Part shown: positions 8,397-17,528 of the stretch, in pieces
How positions within the stretch are numbered: position 1 is the first letter of the stretch
Layout: the number at the start of each line of letters is the position of its first letter
Assembly (NCBI GenBank): GCA_016234555.1
Contig: JACRBJ010000011.1
Span: 1 to 52,077, forward strand
Origin: Chloroflexota bacterium
GTDB lineage: Bacteria > Chloroflexota > Anaerolineae > Anaerolineales > Villigracilaceae
Length of the DNA stretch: 52,077 bases
Direction: 5' to 3'
Notes under the pieces: generated by a model
Told to the model about the DNA's origin: nothing
Seen by the model: only the letters and a program-made list of their open reading frames with translations
The model's database searches: none
Program-made: the position numbers and the translations under genes

Positions 8397-11036
8397 ATGT
8401 CAAGCAGGGTTGATTCCTCCTTTGCCTCAAGCCGCTTCGTAAAGATAACGGACCGGTATTCCGCGTGGATTGTTGCCGCCCTGACAATCCTTTACCTTGC
8501 CAGTTTTCCCCTTCATCGCGCGCCAATATTTGCAGTGGTACCGGTGGTCGCCGCTGGCTGGTTTTACAGGGCGTGGGGCGGGCTGATTGCCAGCATCGCC
8601 GCCATCATTATTGATCTTTTTCTCGCCAGCAACTATCAAGGGGAAAATATCTGGGAACACCCGCTGGCATACGAGGCGGAGCATTTTTTCCTGGTGGGAC
8701 ACTTGTTTGTCCTGCTGGCAGGCTGGAGCCTGGGCAAATTACGCGAAATGGACGACAACCGCGCAAAAGCTGAAGGCGAGTTGTATTCGCGCGAACGTTA
8801 CCTCACCCTGCTCAAGCTGGCTGTCAGCGACATCCTAAACCCCAAGGACCCCGACGACAGGTATTTTTACCTGATTACACGTCTGGCAAACCTGTTTGTG
8901 GCTGATTATGGCTACTTTCTGCGCCTGGATTCGGACCAACAACGAGCCGCAGTGGTCGCGTCCACATTGCCAGCGGAAAAATTTCCCATCCTGCCATTAG
9001 GTCCAGACGGCTCCCCTGCGATTGAAAAGATTGTCTACTCCGAGCATATTCTGACCATCAACGACGTTTCAAGTTTGCAGGATTGCACCAACTCCACACT
9101 CTTCGGGGAAATCGCATCCCCAGTCCAGTCCATATGTTGCATCCCCATCATAGCAAAGGGACGCACCCTGGGCACGGCGCTTCTTGCCTATACCTCGCCG
9201 CGCAGTTTCACATCCACCGAAATCAACCAGGCAAAGGAAGCCGGCGATCAGATTGCTCTTGCAATCTGGAATACACGTCAGGAGGCGGAACTTCAAAGGA
9301 ATTTGCGCGAGGCAAATGCCCTGTCCGAGATCGCGCTTGCACTGAGCGAAACTGAGCGCATCGGGCTGTCCAATGTGCTCCAGTTGATCGTGACTTCAGC
9401 CCAGGAGTTGATTCCAAACGTCGAGCAGGCGGTTATTCACCTGCTCGATGAAAAGGAACAAACTCTCACCTACGGGGCGGTGGTTGGATTCGACGACCCC
9501 GACGGGGGCAAGAAGAAGATGCGCGTTGGCGAGGGAATTGCGGGACAGGTGGTAATCAGCGGCGAAACGATCAACATTACGGACGTGAAAACGGACCCGC
9601 GTTTCCTCAAGCTGGACAAGGACCCCATATACCGCTCCCTGATGGTTACCCCGGTGCATAGCGGTGAGCAGAAGCTCGGCACGATCAGCGTATCCAGCAA
9701 CCTGCCGTTTGCGTTCAGTTCGGGCGACATCAAGTTGTTGAGCCAGCTGGGAACGCAGGCTGCCATCGCCATCGAAAATGCCAATTTGCTCGAAAGCACC
9801 CAGCAGGCTTTGAAGGAATCCAACGCCCTGTACCGGATCAACCAGGGGCTTGTGACTTCGCTCGAACCCAGCGAACTGATGCAGGATACTGTGGAACTGC
9901 TGCAAAAGAATTTCGGCTACCACTACGTGCAAATCTATGTGGCGGATCCCGAAAGCGGGGATTTCGTCATGCGTGCCGGCAGCGGCAAGATCGGCGCCCA
10001 GTTGAAAGCGCGCGGACATCGCATTGCAGCGGGGGAAGGCATTGTTGGGTACACCGCCGAAACCGGCGCCGCCTTCTTCACCAACAACGTGGATGACGTT
10101 GTGTCGTTCAGCCGCAACCCGTTCCTGCCGGACACGAAATCTGAACTGGCGGTACCGGTGAAGTCCGGCGGAAACATTTTGGGATTATTGGATATCCAAC
10201 AGATTCCGCCCAAATACCTGTCGCACCGCGACATACAACTGGTCAGCGCGGTGGCGGACCAACTGTCGGTGGCGCTGCAAAAGGCGAACCTGTACGAAAC
10301 CCTGCAGGCGTCCCTGCAACAGGAAAAGGCAATCCGCAACCAGTTGATGCAAAATGAACGCCTTGCCGTAATGGGACGTTTGCTGGCAACCGTGTCGCAC
10401 GAATTGAACAACCCGCTTCAAGCCATACAAAACGCCCTGTTCCTGCTAAAGGAGGAAACCGACTTTTCACCCCAGGCACAGCAGGACCTTGAGATCGTAC
10501 TGGCTGAATCGGAACGCATGGCAAACATGATCGAACGCCTGCGCGCCACCTACCGCCCCATCCAGGCGGAGGATTTCATACCAACCGACGTCAACAAGAT
10601 CATCGAGGATGTTTACGCCCTCATCTCCACGCATTTGCGGCATAACCAGATTGTCTTTGAATTTTGCCCGGACCCGGAAATTCCAGCCATCCCACTGCTG
10701 GCAGACCAGATCAGGCAGGTGGTACTCAACCTTCTAATGAATGCCGTGGAGTCCATGACCATTGGCGGAAAGTTGACCGTCGTAACAACCCTGTTGCCTG
10801 CAAGCGATGAAATCCTCATCGCCATTTCAGACACCGGCAGGGGAATTCCGCCAGACCTGTTGCCGAACATCTTCGAAGCCTTTGTCACCAACAAGGAAAG
10901 AGGCACCGGGCTGGGTCTCACCATTTCATACGATATCGTGATGAAACATCATGGGCGCGTCACCGCTGAAAACAACCCCGACGGCGGGGCGTTATTCAAG
11001 GTCTGGCTTCCAATCAACAACGGTGGAAAGCAATGA
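8397..11036 (+). CDS. Multi-GAF sensor histidine kinase with N-terminal membrane domain
   Basis: The 879-residue protein begins with three or four hydrophobic segments (about 22-125), which resemble the DUF4118/KdpD-type membrane domain. Three GAF domains follow (about 140-295, 300-460 and 470-630). The C-terminus is a HisKA dimerisation domain with H668 in SHELNNPL and a HATPase_c domain with N-box (NLLMNAVES), G1 (DTGRGIP) and G2 (GTGLGLTI) boxes. It should autophosphorylate and pass phosphate to the response regulator encoded next, whose start overlaps its stop by four bases. TACAAT lies six bases before the ATG with no Shine-Dalgarno, so the mRNA may be leaderless. The ligands of the GAF domains are unknown. 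Confidence 0.93.
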   Translation: MSSRVDSSFASSRFVKITDRYSAWIVAALTILYLASFPLHRAPIFAVVPVVAAGWFYRAWGGLIASIAAIIIDLFLASNYQGENIWEHPLAYEAEHFFLVGHLFVLLAGWSLGKLREMDDNRAKAEGELYSRERYLTLLKLAVSDILNPKDPDDRYFYLITRLANLFVADYGYFLRLDSDQQRAAVVASTLPAEKFPILPLGPDGSPAIEKIVYSEHILTINDVSSLQDCTNSTLFGEIASPVQSICCIPIIAKGRTLGTALLAYTSPRSFTSTEINQAKEAGDQIALAIWNTRQEAELQRNLREANALSEIALALSETERIGLSNVLQLIVTSAQELIPNVEQAVIHLLDEKEQTLTYGAVVGFDDPDGGKKKMRVGEGIAGQVVISGETINITDVKTDPRFLKLDKDPIYRSLMVTPVHSGEQKLGTISVSSNLPFAFSSGDIKLLSQLGTQAAIAIENANLLESTQQALKESNALYRINQGLVTSLEPSELMQDTVELLQKNFGYHYVQIYVADPESGDFVMRAGSGKIGAQLKARGHRIAAGEGIVGYTAETGAAFFTNNVDDVVSFSRNPFLPDTKSELAVPVKSGGNILGLLDIQQIPPKYLSHRDIQLVSAVADQLSVALQKANLYETLQASLQQEKAIRNQLMQNERLAVMGRLLATVSHELNNPLQAIQNALFLLKEETDFSPQAQQDLEIVLAESERMANMIERLRATYRPIQAEDFIPTDVNKIIEDVYALISTHLRHNQIVFEFCPDPEIPAIPLLADQIRQVVLNLLMNAVESMTIGGKLTVVTTLLPASDEILIAISDTGRGIPPDLLPNIFEAFVTNKERGTGLGLTISYDIVMKHHGRVTAENNPDGGALFKVWLPINNGGKQ

Positions 11037-11827
11037 AACTCACAGGTCACATCCTCATTATCGACGACGAAGCACCCCTGCGGCAGACGCTAGTGCGCAT
11101 CCTGCAACAGGCTGGCTTTCAGGTCACCAGCGCGGAGGACGGGGAGCAGGGGCTGTCTTTTATCCAAACCACAAACTTCGACCTGGTCTTCATGGATCTG
11201 CGCATGCCGGGCATGGCAGGGCTGGAAGTCCTCAAGATCATCCATGCCAGTCATCCGAACCTGCCCGTGGTATTATTCACCGCCCAACCCGACCTGACCT
11301 CGGCTGTGGAGGCGTTGCGAAACGGCGCGACCGATTATTTGTTAAAGCCGCTCAAGCCGCAGGTCCTGATCGAACGCGCCCAAAGCATTCTCGCCAGCCA
11401 GCAAAGGGAAAACCGTAAACGGGAGATCGTCCTGCAAATCGAGGCTTTACAGGCGGAACTCAAGAGCCTTTCCAGCGGCAACACGGAACCCCTGAGGACG
11501 CCCAGTGTTGGGGCAGATCGCTTCCTAAAGCGCGGCTCGCTGGTTCTAGACCTGCACAAACGCTGCCTGATCGTCCATGAGCAGAGCGTCAACATCCCCC
11601 CCACTTCGTTCGATTACCTGCTCGTGCTGGCACGTCATTCCCCCGACGTGGTGGATTATCAGACCCTGGTCGCCGAGGCACAAGGCTACCAGACCGATGC
11701 ACGCGAAGCCCAGGAACTCACCAAATGGCACATCCATCAATTGCGGCAGGCGGTTGAAGAGGACGCGCGCGAACCGTCGATTTTGATCAACGTGCGCGGG
11801 ACGGGATACCGCCTTGTGGCGGATTGA
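11033..11827 (+). CDS. Response regulator with C-terminal winged-helix DNA-binding domain
   Basis: The 264-residue protein has a receiver domain (about 5-120) with acidic D11/D12, phospho-acceptor D55 in FMDLRMPG and the conserved lysine in LLKPLKP. A short linker leads to an OmpR/PhoB-type winged helix (about 165-262) ending in VRGTGYRL, the signature of Trans_reg_C. It is the cognate partner of the upstream kinase (ATGA overlap) and is closed by a terminator at 11852-11877. The spacing between domains (about 45 residues, coiled-coil-like) is longer than in classical OmpR. Target genes cannot be told from the window. Confidence 0.94.
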   Translation: MKLTGHILIIDDEAPLRQTLVRILQQAGFQVTSAEDGEQGLSFIQTTNFDLVFMDLRMPGMAGLEVLKIIHASHPNLPVVLFTAQPDLTSAVEALRNGATDYLLKPLKPQVLIERAQSILASQQRENRKREIVLQIEALQAELKSLSSGNTEPLRTPSVGADRFLKRGSLVLDLHKRCLIVHEQSVNIPPTSFDYLLVLARHSPDVVDYQTLVAEAQGYQTDAREAQELTKWHIHQLRQAVEEDAREPSILINVRGTGYRLVAD

Positions 11828-11851
11828 CCCTGTTTCTTGATTTTTCATGAC

Positions 11852-11877
11852 AAAAACCGCCCTGAAAGCGGTTTTTT
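11852..11877 (+). terminator. Rho-independent terminator after the response regulator
   Basis: AAAACCGC / CCTGAAA / GCGGTTTT with a following T-run. It sits inside the upstream extension of the next open frame, which argues against the longest start of that gene. Confidence 0.9.
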
Positions 11878-11953
11878 GATTTCCCAACTTTCCCCAACTT
11901 TTCTCCTCTTCACCCTAACGGCAGAAACCGGCATGTTGGGGATAATGGGAGCA

Positions 11954-14287
11954 ATGAATACTCCAGAAGCCCCCCAAAAAGAACAGGTCCGCATCCTTGT
12001 CGTGGATGACCACCCAAACACAGCGGCTACTCTGGCGCGCGCGCTCGCCCAGCTTGGTCCAATTGTGAATGTGATCTCGGCGACAAGCGGGCATGACGCC
12101 CTTGAGAAGGTAAAAACCGTCGGCGTGGATATTTTGTTTACCGACATGATCATGCCCGAAATGACTGGGCTGGAATTGATCGAGAAAATGCAAAAACACC
12201 CTGCCGGCAAGCCCGCGTTCACCTACCTCGTCACGGCGTACGATGTGCCGGGGTTGAAGGTGACGGCGCAGCGTTTGAAGGTAAACGAAGTCATCGTCAA
12301 GCCTGTGCGCCCGGAGCGCATTTTCCAGATTGCGACACACGCCATCCAGGAGATGAAACAGACGACGCGACCGGTAAAGGCAGCCGTCGCCGAAAAGAAA
12401 AAATTCAAAATCCTGGTGGCAGACGACAGACCCGACAACATCACCTTGTTGACACGTTATCTGGAATACGAGGGCTATGAAAACATCATCGCTCGCGATG
12501 GGTTGGAGACGCTGGATAAAGTGCGCGATGAATTGCCCGACCTTGTTTTGCTGGATGTGAACATGCCGCACAAGGACGGCTTCACTGTGCTGGAGGAAAT
12601 CCGCAGCGATCCCGCCGTCCGCCACATCCCCGTCATCATCCTGACCGCCGCCCGCCTTGACCCTTCCGACGTGCAATCCGGCTTGAATCTCGGCGCAGAC
12701 GATTACGTGACGAAACCCTTCGACCGCCACGAGTTGATGGCGCGCATCCGCACAAAGCTGCGGGTGAAGGAAGCCGAGGATGTCATCCGCCGCCGTAACC
12801 GCGAGCTGAATCTCCTGCCCCAGATCGGCAAGGAATTGAGCGCGCGAGTGGATATCAAGGATGTTGCCAACATCCTGCTCAAACGCACGGTGGAAACCCT
12901 TGGGGCGATGCAGGGAAACATGATCATCTTTGCGACGGGGGACGAGGGAGAACAAAACTTCGAAGTGTCCATTTCGGGTGAGTCTTCAAAGAGAGAGGAA
13001 GTAAAACTCGCCGACAATCTGTTAAAGCACATTACCGAATCACGGGAGGGGGTGGTGATCGAGAACGCACAAGACAGCCCGTTCTGGACGGTCAGCGGGG
13101 AGTCTGCCATCCGTTCGGCGTTGGTCGCCCCGCTGCATGGTCGCAGGGAACTGCTGGGCGTGCTGACCCTGACTCACGAGCAGGAAAATTACTTCAACCT
13201 CGACCATTTGCTGCTCTTGCAGGCAATTGCCAGCCAGGCGGCGATTGCCGCTGAAAATGCCCGCCTGTACTCGAGTGTGGCGCAGGAACAAAAACGGGTC
13301 GCGGCTGTATTGCGACATGCGGCGGAAGCGATCCTGATGTTCGATACGCACGGAAGGCTGGTCCTGTTGAACCCGGCGGGCGAAAAGCTGTTTACAGATT
13401 TCAAGACAAAGATCAACCAACCCCTGTCAGCCGAGCACGGTTACGACGTATTCGTAAACATGCTGGAGGATGCCCGCGCGACAAGAATCGCGAAATCGGG
13501 CGAGGTTCTCTGGCCCGACAAGCGCACCTTTGTCACCCTGATCACCCCCATCGAAGACGGCGGGCAAATCGCCATATTGCACGATGTGACCCATTTCAAG
13601 GACCTGGAGCAGGTGAAGAACGAGTTCATCGCCACCGCCTCACACGACCTGAAGAACCCCATCACCACCATTGCGGGTTTCAGCACCCTGCTTTCGCAGG
13701 CTGGTCCGCTCAACGAGCAGCAAAGGGATTTTGTGGACCGTATTCAGTGCGCCACGCAAAACATGAGCGAACTGGTGCAGAACATGGTATCGCTTGCCCA
13801 AATGGACCTGCAAGCCACACAAAAGCATGAGCCGGTGGAGTTGGGTGTGCTGCTGGCAGACATGGTCGACGAATTCAGGCTTCAGGCAGCCACGAAGAAC
13901 CAGGCGTTGGAATTCGAACCGTTTGAAGCTCCCACAACAATCAGCGGTGACCCATTACAGTTGAAACAGTTATTCCGCAACCTGATCGGAAACGCCATCA
14001 AATACTCGCCCGAAGGCGGCAGGATTAAAGTTGCGGCAGGAGCGGATAAGAAAAACATCCGCGTGGACGTGCAGGATACCGGCTATGGAATCCCCGCCGC
14101 CGACCTGCCCTTTATCTTCGATCGCTTTTATCGCGTCCGTAACGGCAAAGTCAGCGAGATCGAAGGCAATGGGCTGGGACTGGCAATTGTAAAGTCCATC
14201 GTGGAGCATCACTGCGGGCAAATCAGCGTGGAAAGCGAAGTGGATAAGGGAACCTGTTTCACTTTTACACTGCCATTGCGTAACTGA
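11954..14287 (+). CDS. Hybrid histidine kinase with two N-terminal receivers, GAF and PAS domains
   Basis: With this start the protein has 777 residues: receiver 1 (about 10-130, phospho-site in FTDMIMPE), receiver 2 (about 150-270, LLDVNMPHKDG), GAF (about 295-440), a PAS-like domain (about 455-550), HisKA with the histidine in TASHDLKNPI, and HATPase_c (DTGYGIP, GNGLGLAI). It is soluble, with no membrane segment. An upstream ATG at 11837 is in frame, but that stretch contains the preceding gene's terminator. GATAAT lies exactly seven bases before 11954, consistent with a leaderless mRNA; 11945 is the other candidate. Receivers in front of a kinase suggest it is driven by other kinases, perhaps those of the flanking loci. 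Confidence 0.9.
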   Translation: MNTPEAPQKEQVRILVVDDHPNTAATLARALAQLGPIVNVISATSGHDALEKVKTVGVDILFTDMIMPEMTGLELIEKMQKHPAGKPAFTYLVTAYDVPGLKVTAQRLKVNEVIVKPVRPERIFQIATHAIQEMKQTTRPVKAAVAEKKKFKILVADDRPDNITLLTRYLEYEGYENIIARDGLETLDKVRDELPDLVLLDVNMPHKDGFTVLEEIRSDPAVRHIPVIILTAARLDPSDVQSGLNLGADDYVTKPFDRHELMARIRTKLRVKEAEDVIRRRNRELNLLPQIGKELSARVDIKDVANILLKRTVETLGAMQGNMIIFATGDEGEQNFEVSISGESSKREEVKLADNLLKHITESREGVVIENAQDSPFWTVSGESAIRSALVAPLHGRRELLGVLTLTHEQENYFNLDHLLLLQAIASQAAIAAENARLYSSVAQEQKRVAAVLRHAAEAILMFDTHGRLVLLNPAGEKLFTDFKTKINQPLSAEHGYDVFVNMLEDARATRIAKSGEVLWPDKRTFVTLITPIEDGGQIAILHDVTHFKDLEQVKNEFIATASHDLKNPITTIAGFSTLLSQAGPLNEQQRDFVDRIQCATQNMSELVQNMVSLAQMDLQATQKHEPVELGVLLADMVDEFRLQAATKNQALEFEPFEAPTTISGDPLQLKQLFRNLIGNAIKYSPEGGRIKVAAGADKKNIRVDVQDTGYGIPAADLPFIFDRFYRVRNGKVSEIEGNGLGLAIVKSIVEHHCGQISVESEVDKGTCFTFTLPLRN

Positions 14288-14345
14288 ATTGATTAAGGCG
14301 CTCAATCACAAAAAATTTATCAGACTCACTAAGGAGACAGTAAAT

Positions 14346-15326
14346 ATGAAAAATTTCTATCGAAACATATACTTTATTGTTGCGCTGGCACTTGTATCTT
14401 CCCTGATGTTGGGTGCCTGTGCTGGAACGAATAAAAAGAAAGAATACACTATCGGTGTGGTTAACCTTACGCCTTCTTTGGACCCTGTCCTGGATGCTTT
14501 CAAGGCCGATATGACAGAGCGCGGATATATTGAGGGTGAAAACGTCACCTACCTCTATGATGGCCCTGTCGGCAGCGCCGATAAACTGGATGCCGCCGCT
14601 CAGAAGTTGGTAGAAGCAAAAGTTGATCTCATTTTAGCCATGACCACACCGGCTTCCCAGGTGGCTCAACAGGCCACTGCTGAAACAAACATTCCGGTTG
14701 TCTTTCTTCCGGTTACTGATCCGGTGGCCGCTGGCATTGTGCAGAGCCTGAAACAACCTGGAGGTAACATCACCGGTGTTACGGCGGGGGGGAGTGAAGC
14801 GAAACGGTTGCAGTGGCAAATGGAGTTGACTCCAAACATCAAGAAGATCTATGTTCCTTATAACCCTGATGGTAGTTCGAAGGCGAGCCTGGCTTTGACC
14901 GAAGCGACGGCCGCTGAACTGAACATTGAACTGGTTACACAGGTTGCCACTACTCCCGACGAGGTGATAACAGCTGGTGAGACAATGCCAGCCGATGTGG
15001 AGGCGATCTTTATACTAGCCGACGGCTTCATGGAGTCTCAGATTGACAAATGGATTCAGGTTGCGCTAAAAAAACAGCTCCCCATTTCAGCAACAAACCT
15101 TAAACTTGTTGAGTCAGGCGTCCTGTTTTCTTATGGCTGGCGGTCTGATAGCGTAGGCCAGCAAGCGGCCAGGTTGGCCGACCAGATATTGCGTGGCACC
15201 AAGCCTGCCGAATTGCCTGTGGAGAGGTCTGAGTTCTATTTGGAAATCAATCTGCGGACATCTGAAGCTATTGGGCTCGAAATTCCTGACACTATTCTGC
15301 GACAGGCAGACAAGATTATCAAATAA
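14346..15326 (+). CDS. PF04392-type ABC solute-binding lipoprotein
   Basis: The 326-residue protein starts with a lipoprotein signal peptide (hydrophobic stretch to about residue 24, lipobox LGAC, lipidated C25). The mature part is a type I periplasmic-binding fold of the ABC_sub_bind family (TrpX-like), with IGVVNLTPSLDPV at its start and VVFLPVTDPVAAGIVQSL mid-protein. Known relatives bind aromatic amino acids or similar small solutes, but the ligand here is unknown. AAGGAG precedes the ATG. No permease or ATPase gene is nearby. Instead it opens a run of sensor genes, 48 bases before the first, so it may present a ligand to a Cache sensor rather than feed a transporter. Codon use is slightly less GC-rich than in the kinases around it. 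Confidence 0.9.
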   Translation: MKNFYRNIYFIVALALVSSLMLGACAGTNKKKEYTIGVVNLTPSLDPVLDAFKADMTERGYIEGENVTYLYDGPVGSADKLDAAAQKLVEAKVDLILAMTTPASQVAQQATAETNIPVVFLPVTDPVAAGIVQSLKQPGGNITGVTAGGSEAKRLQWQMELTPNIKKIYVPYNPDGSSKASLALTEATAAELNIELVTQVATTPDEVITAGETMPADVEAIFILADGFMESQIDKWIQVALKKQLPISATNLKLVESGVLFSYGWRSDSVGQQAARLADQILRGTKPAELPVERSEFYLEINLRTSEAIGLEIPDTILRQADKIIK

Positions 15327-15374
15327 TGGCCACAGGTTTAGATATAGTTAAATCTGTTGAAGGAGGTACGGATT

Positions 15375-17525
15375 ATGCATAGCAGTATTCGAACGAGGTT
15401 GGCAATCGCTTTTGTCGCCCTGACAGCGGGCCTGCTGGTTTTCGTCGGGCTGGTGCTGGCCTGGCAAAACTATGTGGCCGAACAGGCACAGGTGCTTGAG
15501 CTGCAGGGAGAACGCACCCAGCGCATTTCAACCGAAATTACCTCTTACATGCAGCAACGCGAGAATGCGTTAACCCAGTTGATTTCCATCCAGGGTCTTA
15601 GCGACCTGGATCGAAGCCAGCAAACTCAACTACTATCTGAGTTTGTTTCATACTCCCGTGCTTATAACAAACTGTCCCTGGTTGGCTCCAATGGAAAGGA
15701 GAAAATTTCCATCTCGAGCACTGAAGTCATCAGCCAACTTCGCGATCTCTCCGCTACGGATGAATTTAAAATCCCTGCATCCAATAACCAGGTTTATTAT
15801 GGACCAGTGCAATTTTCAGAGAGCACCGGCGAACCCTATGTGGTTATTTCCGTGCCTGTCACCGATGTTCGTTCTGGAAAAGTGGTGAGTTTGTTGGTTG
15901 CTGAAACCCGCCTTAAACCGATTTGGGATTTGCTGGCAGGTCTCTCGCTTGGAGAGGGGAGCAGTGCATATATCGTGGATGCCCAAAAACGGGTTGTTGC
16001 ACACAATAATCCCTCCGTTGTCTTACGGAATACATTCTTTACAATACCGTCCAAGGATGGCATACATACCGGCGTAAGCGGGACCAGGGTCGACCTTGTT
16101 ACGAATCGCATCAAATTGGGCCAACAGGAATTTACCGTTGTCACTGAAGTGCCCGCTACAGAAGCATTGGCTGAGGTATATCAGACCGAATTAACCCTCG
16201 CCGGATTACTCCTGGTCGCGATCTTAATTGCCGGCGGATTGGGTTGGCTCACCGCACGCCAGTTTGTTCTCCCCATCGAGGAGCTGGTGAAAACTGCCCA
16301 AGCCATTAGTACTGGTGATCTTTCTCAGCAAGTGGAGATGTCCCGGCATGATGAGATCGGTACACTGGCAACCGCATTCAACCGTATGACCACCCAGTTG
16401 CGCGACCTGATCGGTTCCCTTGAGCAGCGCGTGGCAGACCGCACCAAGGCGCTGGCAACCTCCACGGAAGTCAGCCGCCGCCTTTCCACGATCCTTGACC
16501 AGCAGGAATTGGTGAATGAAGTGGTGAATCAAGTAAGAAATGCCTTTGGTTATTACCACACCCAGATTTATTTCTTTGATGATGCCCGCGAAAATCTGGT
16601 GATGGCGGGCGGCACAGGGGAAGCTGGCAAGAAGATGCTGGCCCAATTCCACAAGATTACAAAGGGTCGCGGTCTGGTTGGGCGCGCGGCGGAAACCAAC
16701 GAACCAATTTTGGTGTCAGACACAGCCAACAACCCCGACTGGCTGCCCAATGTCCTGCTGCCTGAAACAAAATCCGAAGTGGCGATTCCCATCTCCATCG
16801 GCGACCAGGTGCTGGGCGTGTTGGATGTGCAACACAACATTGTGGATGGCTTGAAACGCGAAGATATCGACGCGCTGCAATCCATTGCCAATCAGGTGGC
16901 GGTTGCTGTACAAAATGCACGGTCATATACGGAAGTCCAACGCAGCCAGGTTCTTCTATCTGACGCCCTCAGGGCCGCCCGGCTTGGCAACTGGGAATAC
17001 GACTTTGAGCATGACCTCTTTCACTTCACCGACGACTTCTATGCGATTTTCCGAACCACAGCTGAAAAAGTGGGCGGATACAAGATATCCTCCGCCGACT
17101 ATTCCAGGAACTTTGTCCATCCCGATGATGCGGCGCTCGTGGGAACAGAGATTCAAAAAGTTATTAATGCCAAGGACCGCCTTTTCACCACCCACCTGGA
17201 GCACCGCATCATTTTTGCAGACGGCGAAATAGGCTACATCGCTGTGAACATCAATGTGGAACGCGACGAAAACGGAAAGATCACCCGCTGGTACGGCGCG
17301 AACCAGGATATTACTGAACGCCGCCGCCTGGAGGAAATCAACCGCAAGCGCGCCGAACAGCAGGAAGCCATCAACCTGATTACTCAAAAGATTCAGAGCG
17401 CAACCAGTATTGAAGCAGCGTTGAAGGTTGCAGCACGCGAACTGGGTCACGCGTTGGGTGCCCAGACCGCTGTCCATTTGGATGCCAGTAACGGACAGAA
17501 AACCACCTCGGCTATTGGAGAGTAA
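15375..17525 (+). CDS. Kinase-less transmembrane sensor: Cache-HAMP-GAF-PAS with short C-terminal tail
   Basis: The 716-residue protein starts at the ATG preceded by AGGAGGT. It has a membrane segment (about 8-28), an extracytoplasmic dCache-like domain (about 40-265), a second membrane segment (about 273-295), HAMP (to about 350, ending in the [14 protein letters not shown] signature), GAF (about 372-515) and PAS (about 528-648, ending [10 protein letters not shown]). It then ends after a roughly 45-residue tail (QKIQSATS...ARELGHALG) that resembles the first part of a GAF domain. There is no HisKA, HATPase, GGDEF, EAL or methyl-accepting domain, so it cannot signal alone in any standard way. 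The next gene starts three bases after its stop. A partner kinase, probably that at 26854, is inferred. Confidence 0.88.
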   Translation: MHSSIRTRLAIAFVALTAGLLVFVGLVLAWQNYVAEQAQVLELQGERTQRISTEITSYMQQRENALTQLISIQGLSDLDRSQQTQLLSEFVSYSRAYNKLSLVGSNGKEKISISSTEVISQLRDLSATDEFKIPASNNQVYYGPVQFSESTGEPYVVISVPVTDVRSGKVVSLLVAETRLKPIWDLLAGLSLGEGSSAYIVDAQKRVVAHNNPSVVLRNTFFTIPSKDGIHTGVSGTRVDLVTNRIKLGQQEFTVVTEVPATEALAEVYQTELTLAGLLLVAILIAGGLGWLTARQFVLPIEELVKTAQAISTGDLSQQVEMSRHDEIGTLATAFNRMTTQLRDLIGSLEQRVADRTKALATSTEVSRRLSTILDQQELVNEVVNQVRNAFGYYHTQIYFFDDARENLVMAGGTGEAGKKMLAQFHKITKGRGLVGRAAETNEPILVSDTANNPDWLPNVLLPETKSEVAIPISIGDQVLGVLDVQHNIVDGLKREDIDALQSIANQVAVAVQNARSYTEVQRSQVLLSDALRAARLGNWEYDFEHDLFHFTDDFYAIFRTTAEKVGGYKISSADYSRNFVHPDDAALVGTEIQKVINAKDRLFTTHLEHRIIFADGEIGYIAVNINVERDENGKITRWYGANQDITERRRLEEINRKRAEQQEAINLITQKIQSATSIEAALKVAARELGHALGAQTAVHLDASNGQKTTSAIGE

Positions 17526-17528
17526 ATC

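Noticed and set aside
11915..12955. 346-codon minus-strand open frame
   Set aside because: Shadow of the hybrid kinase gene; composition is that of the reverse complement of a coding frame.
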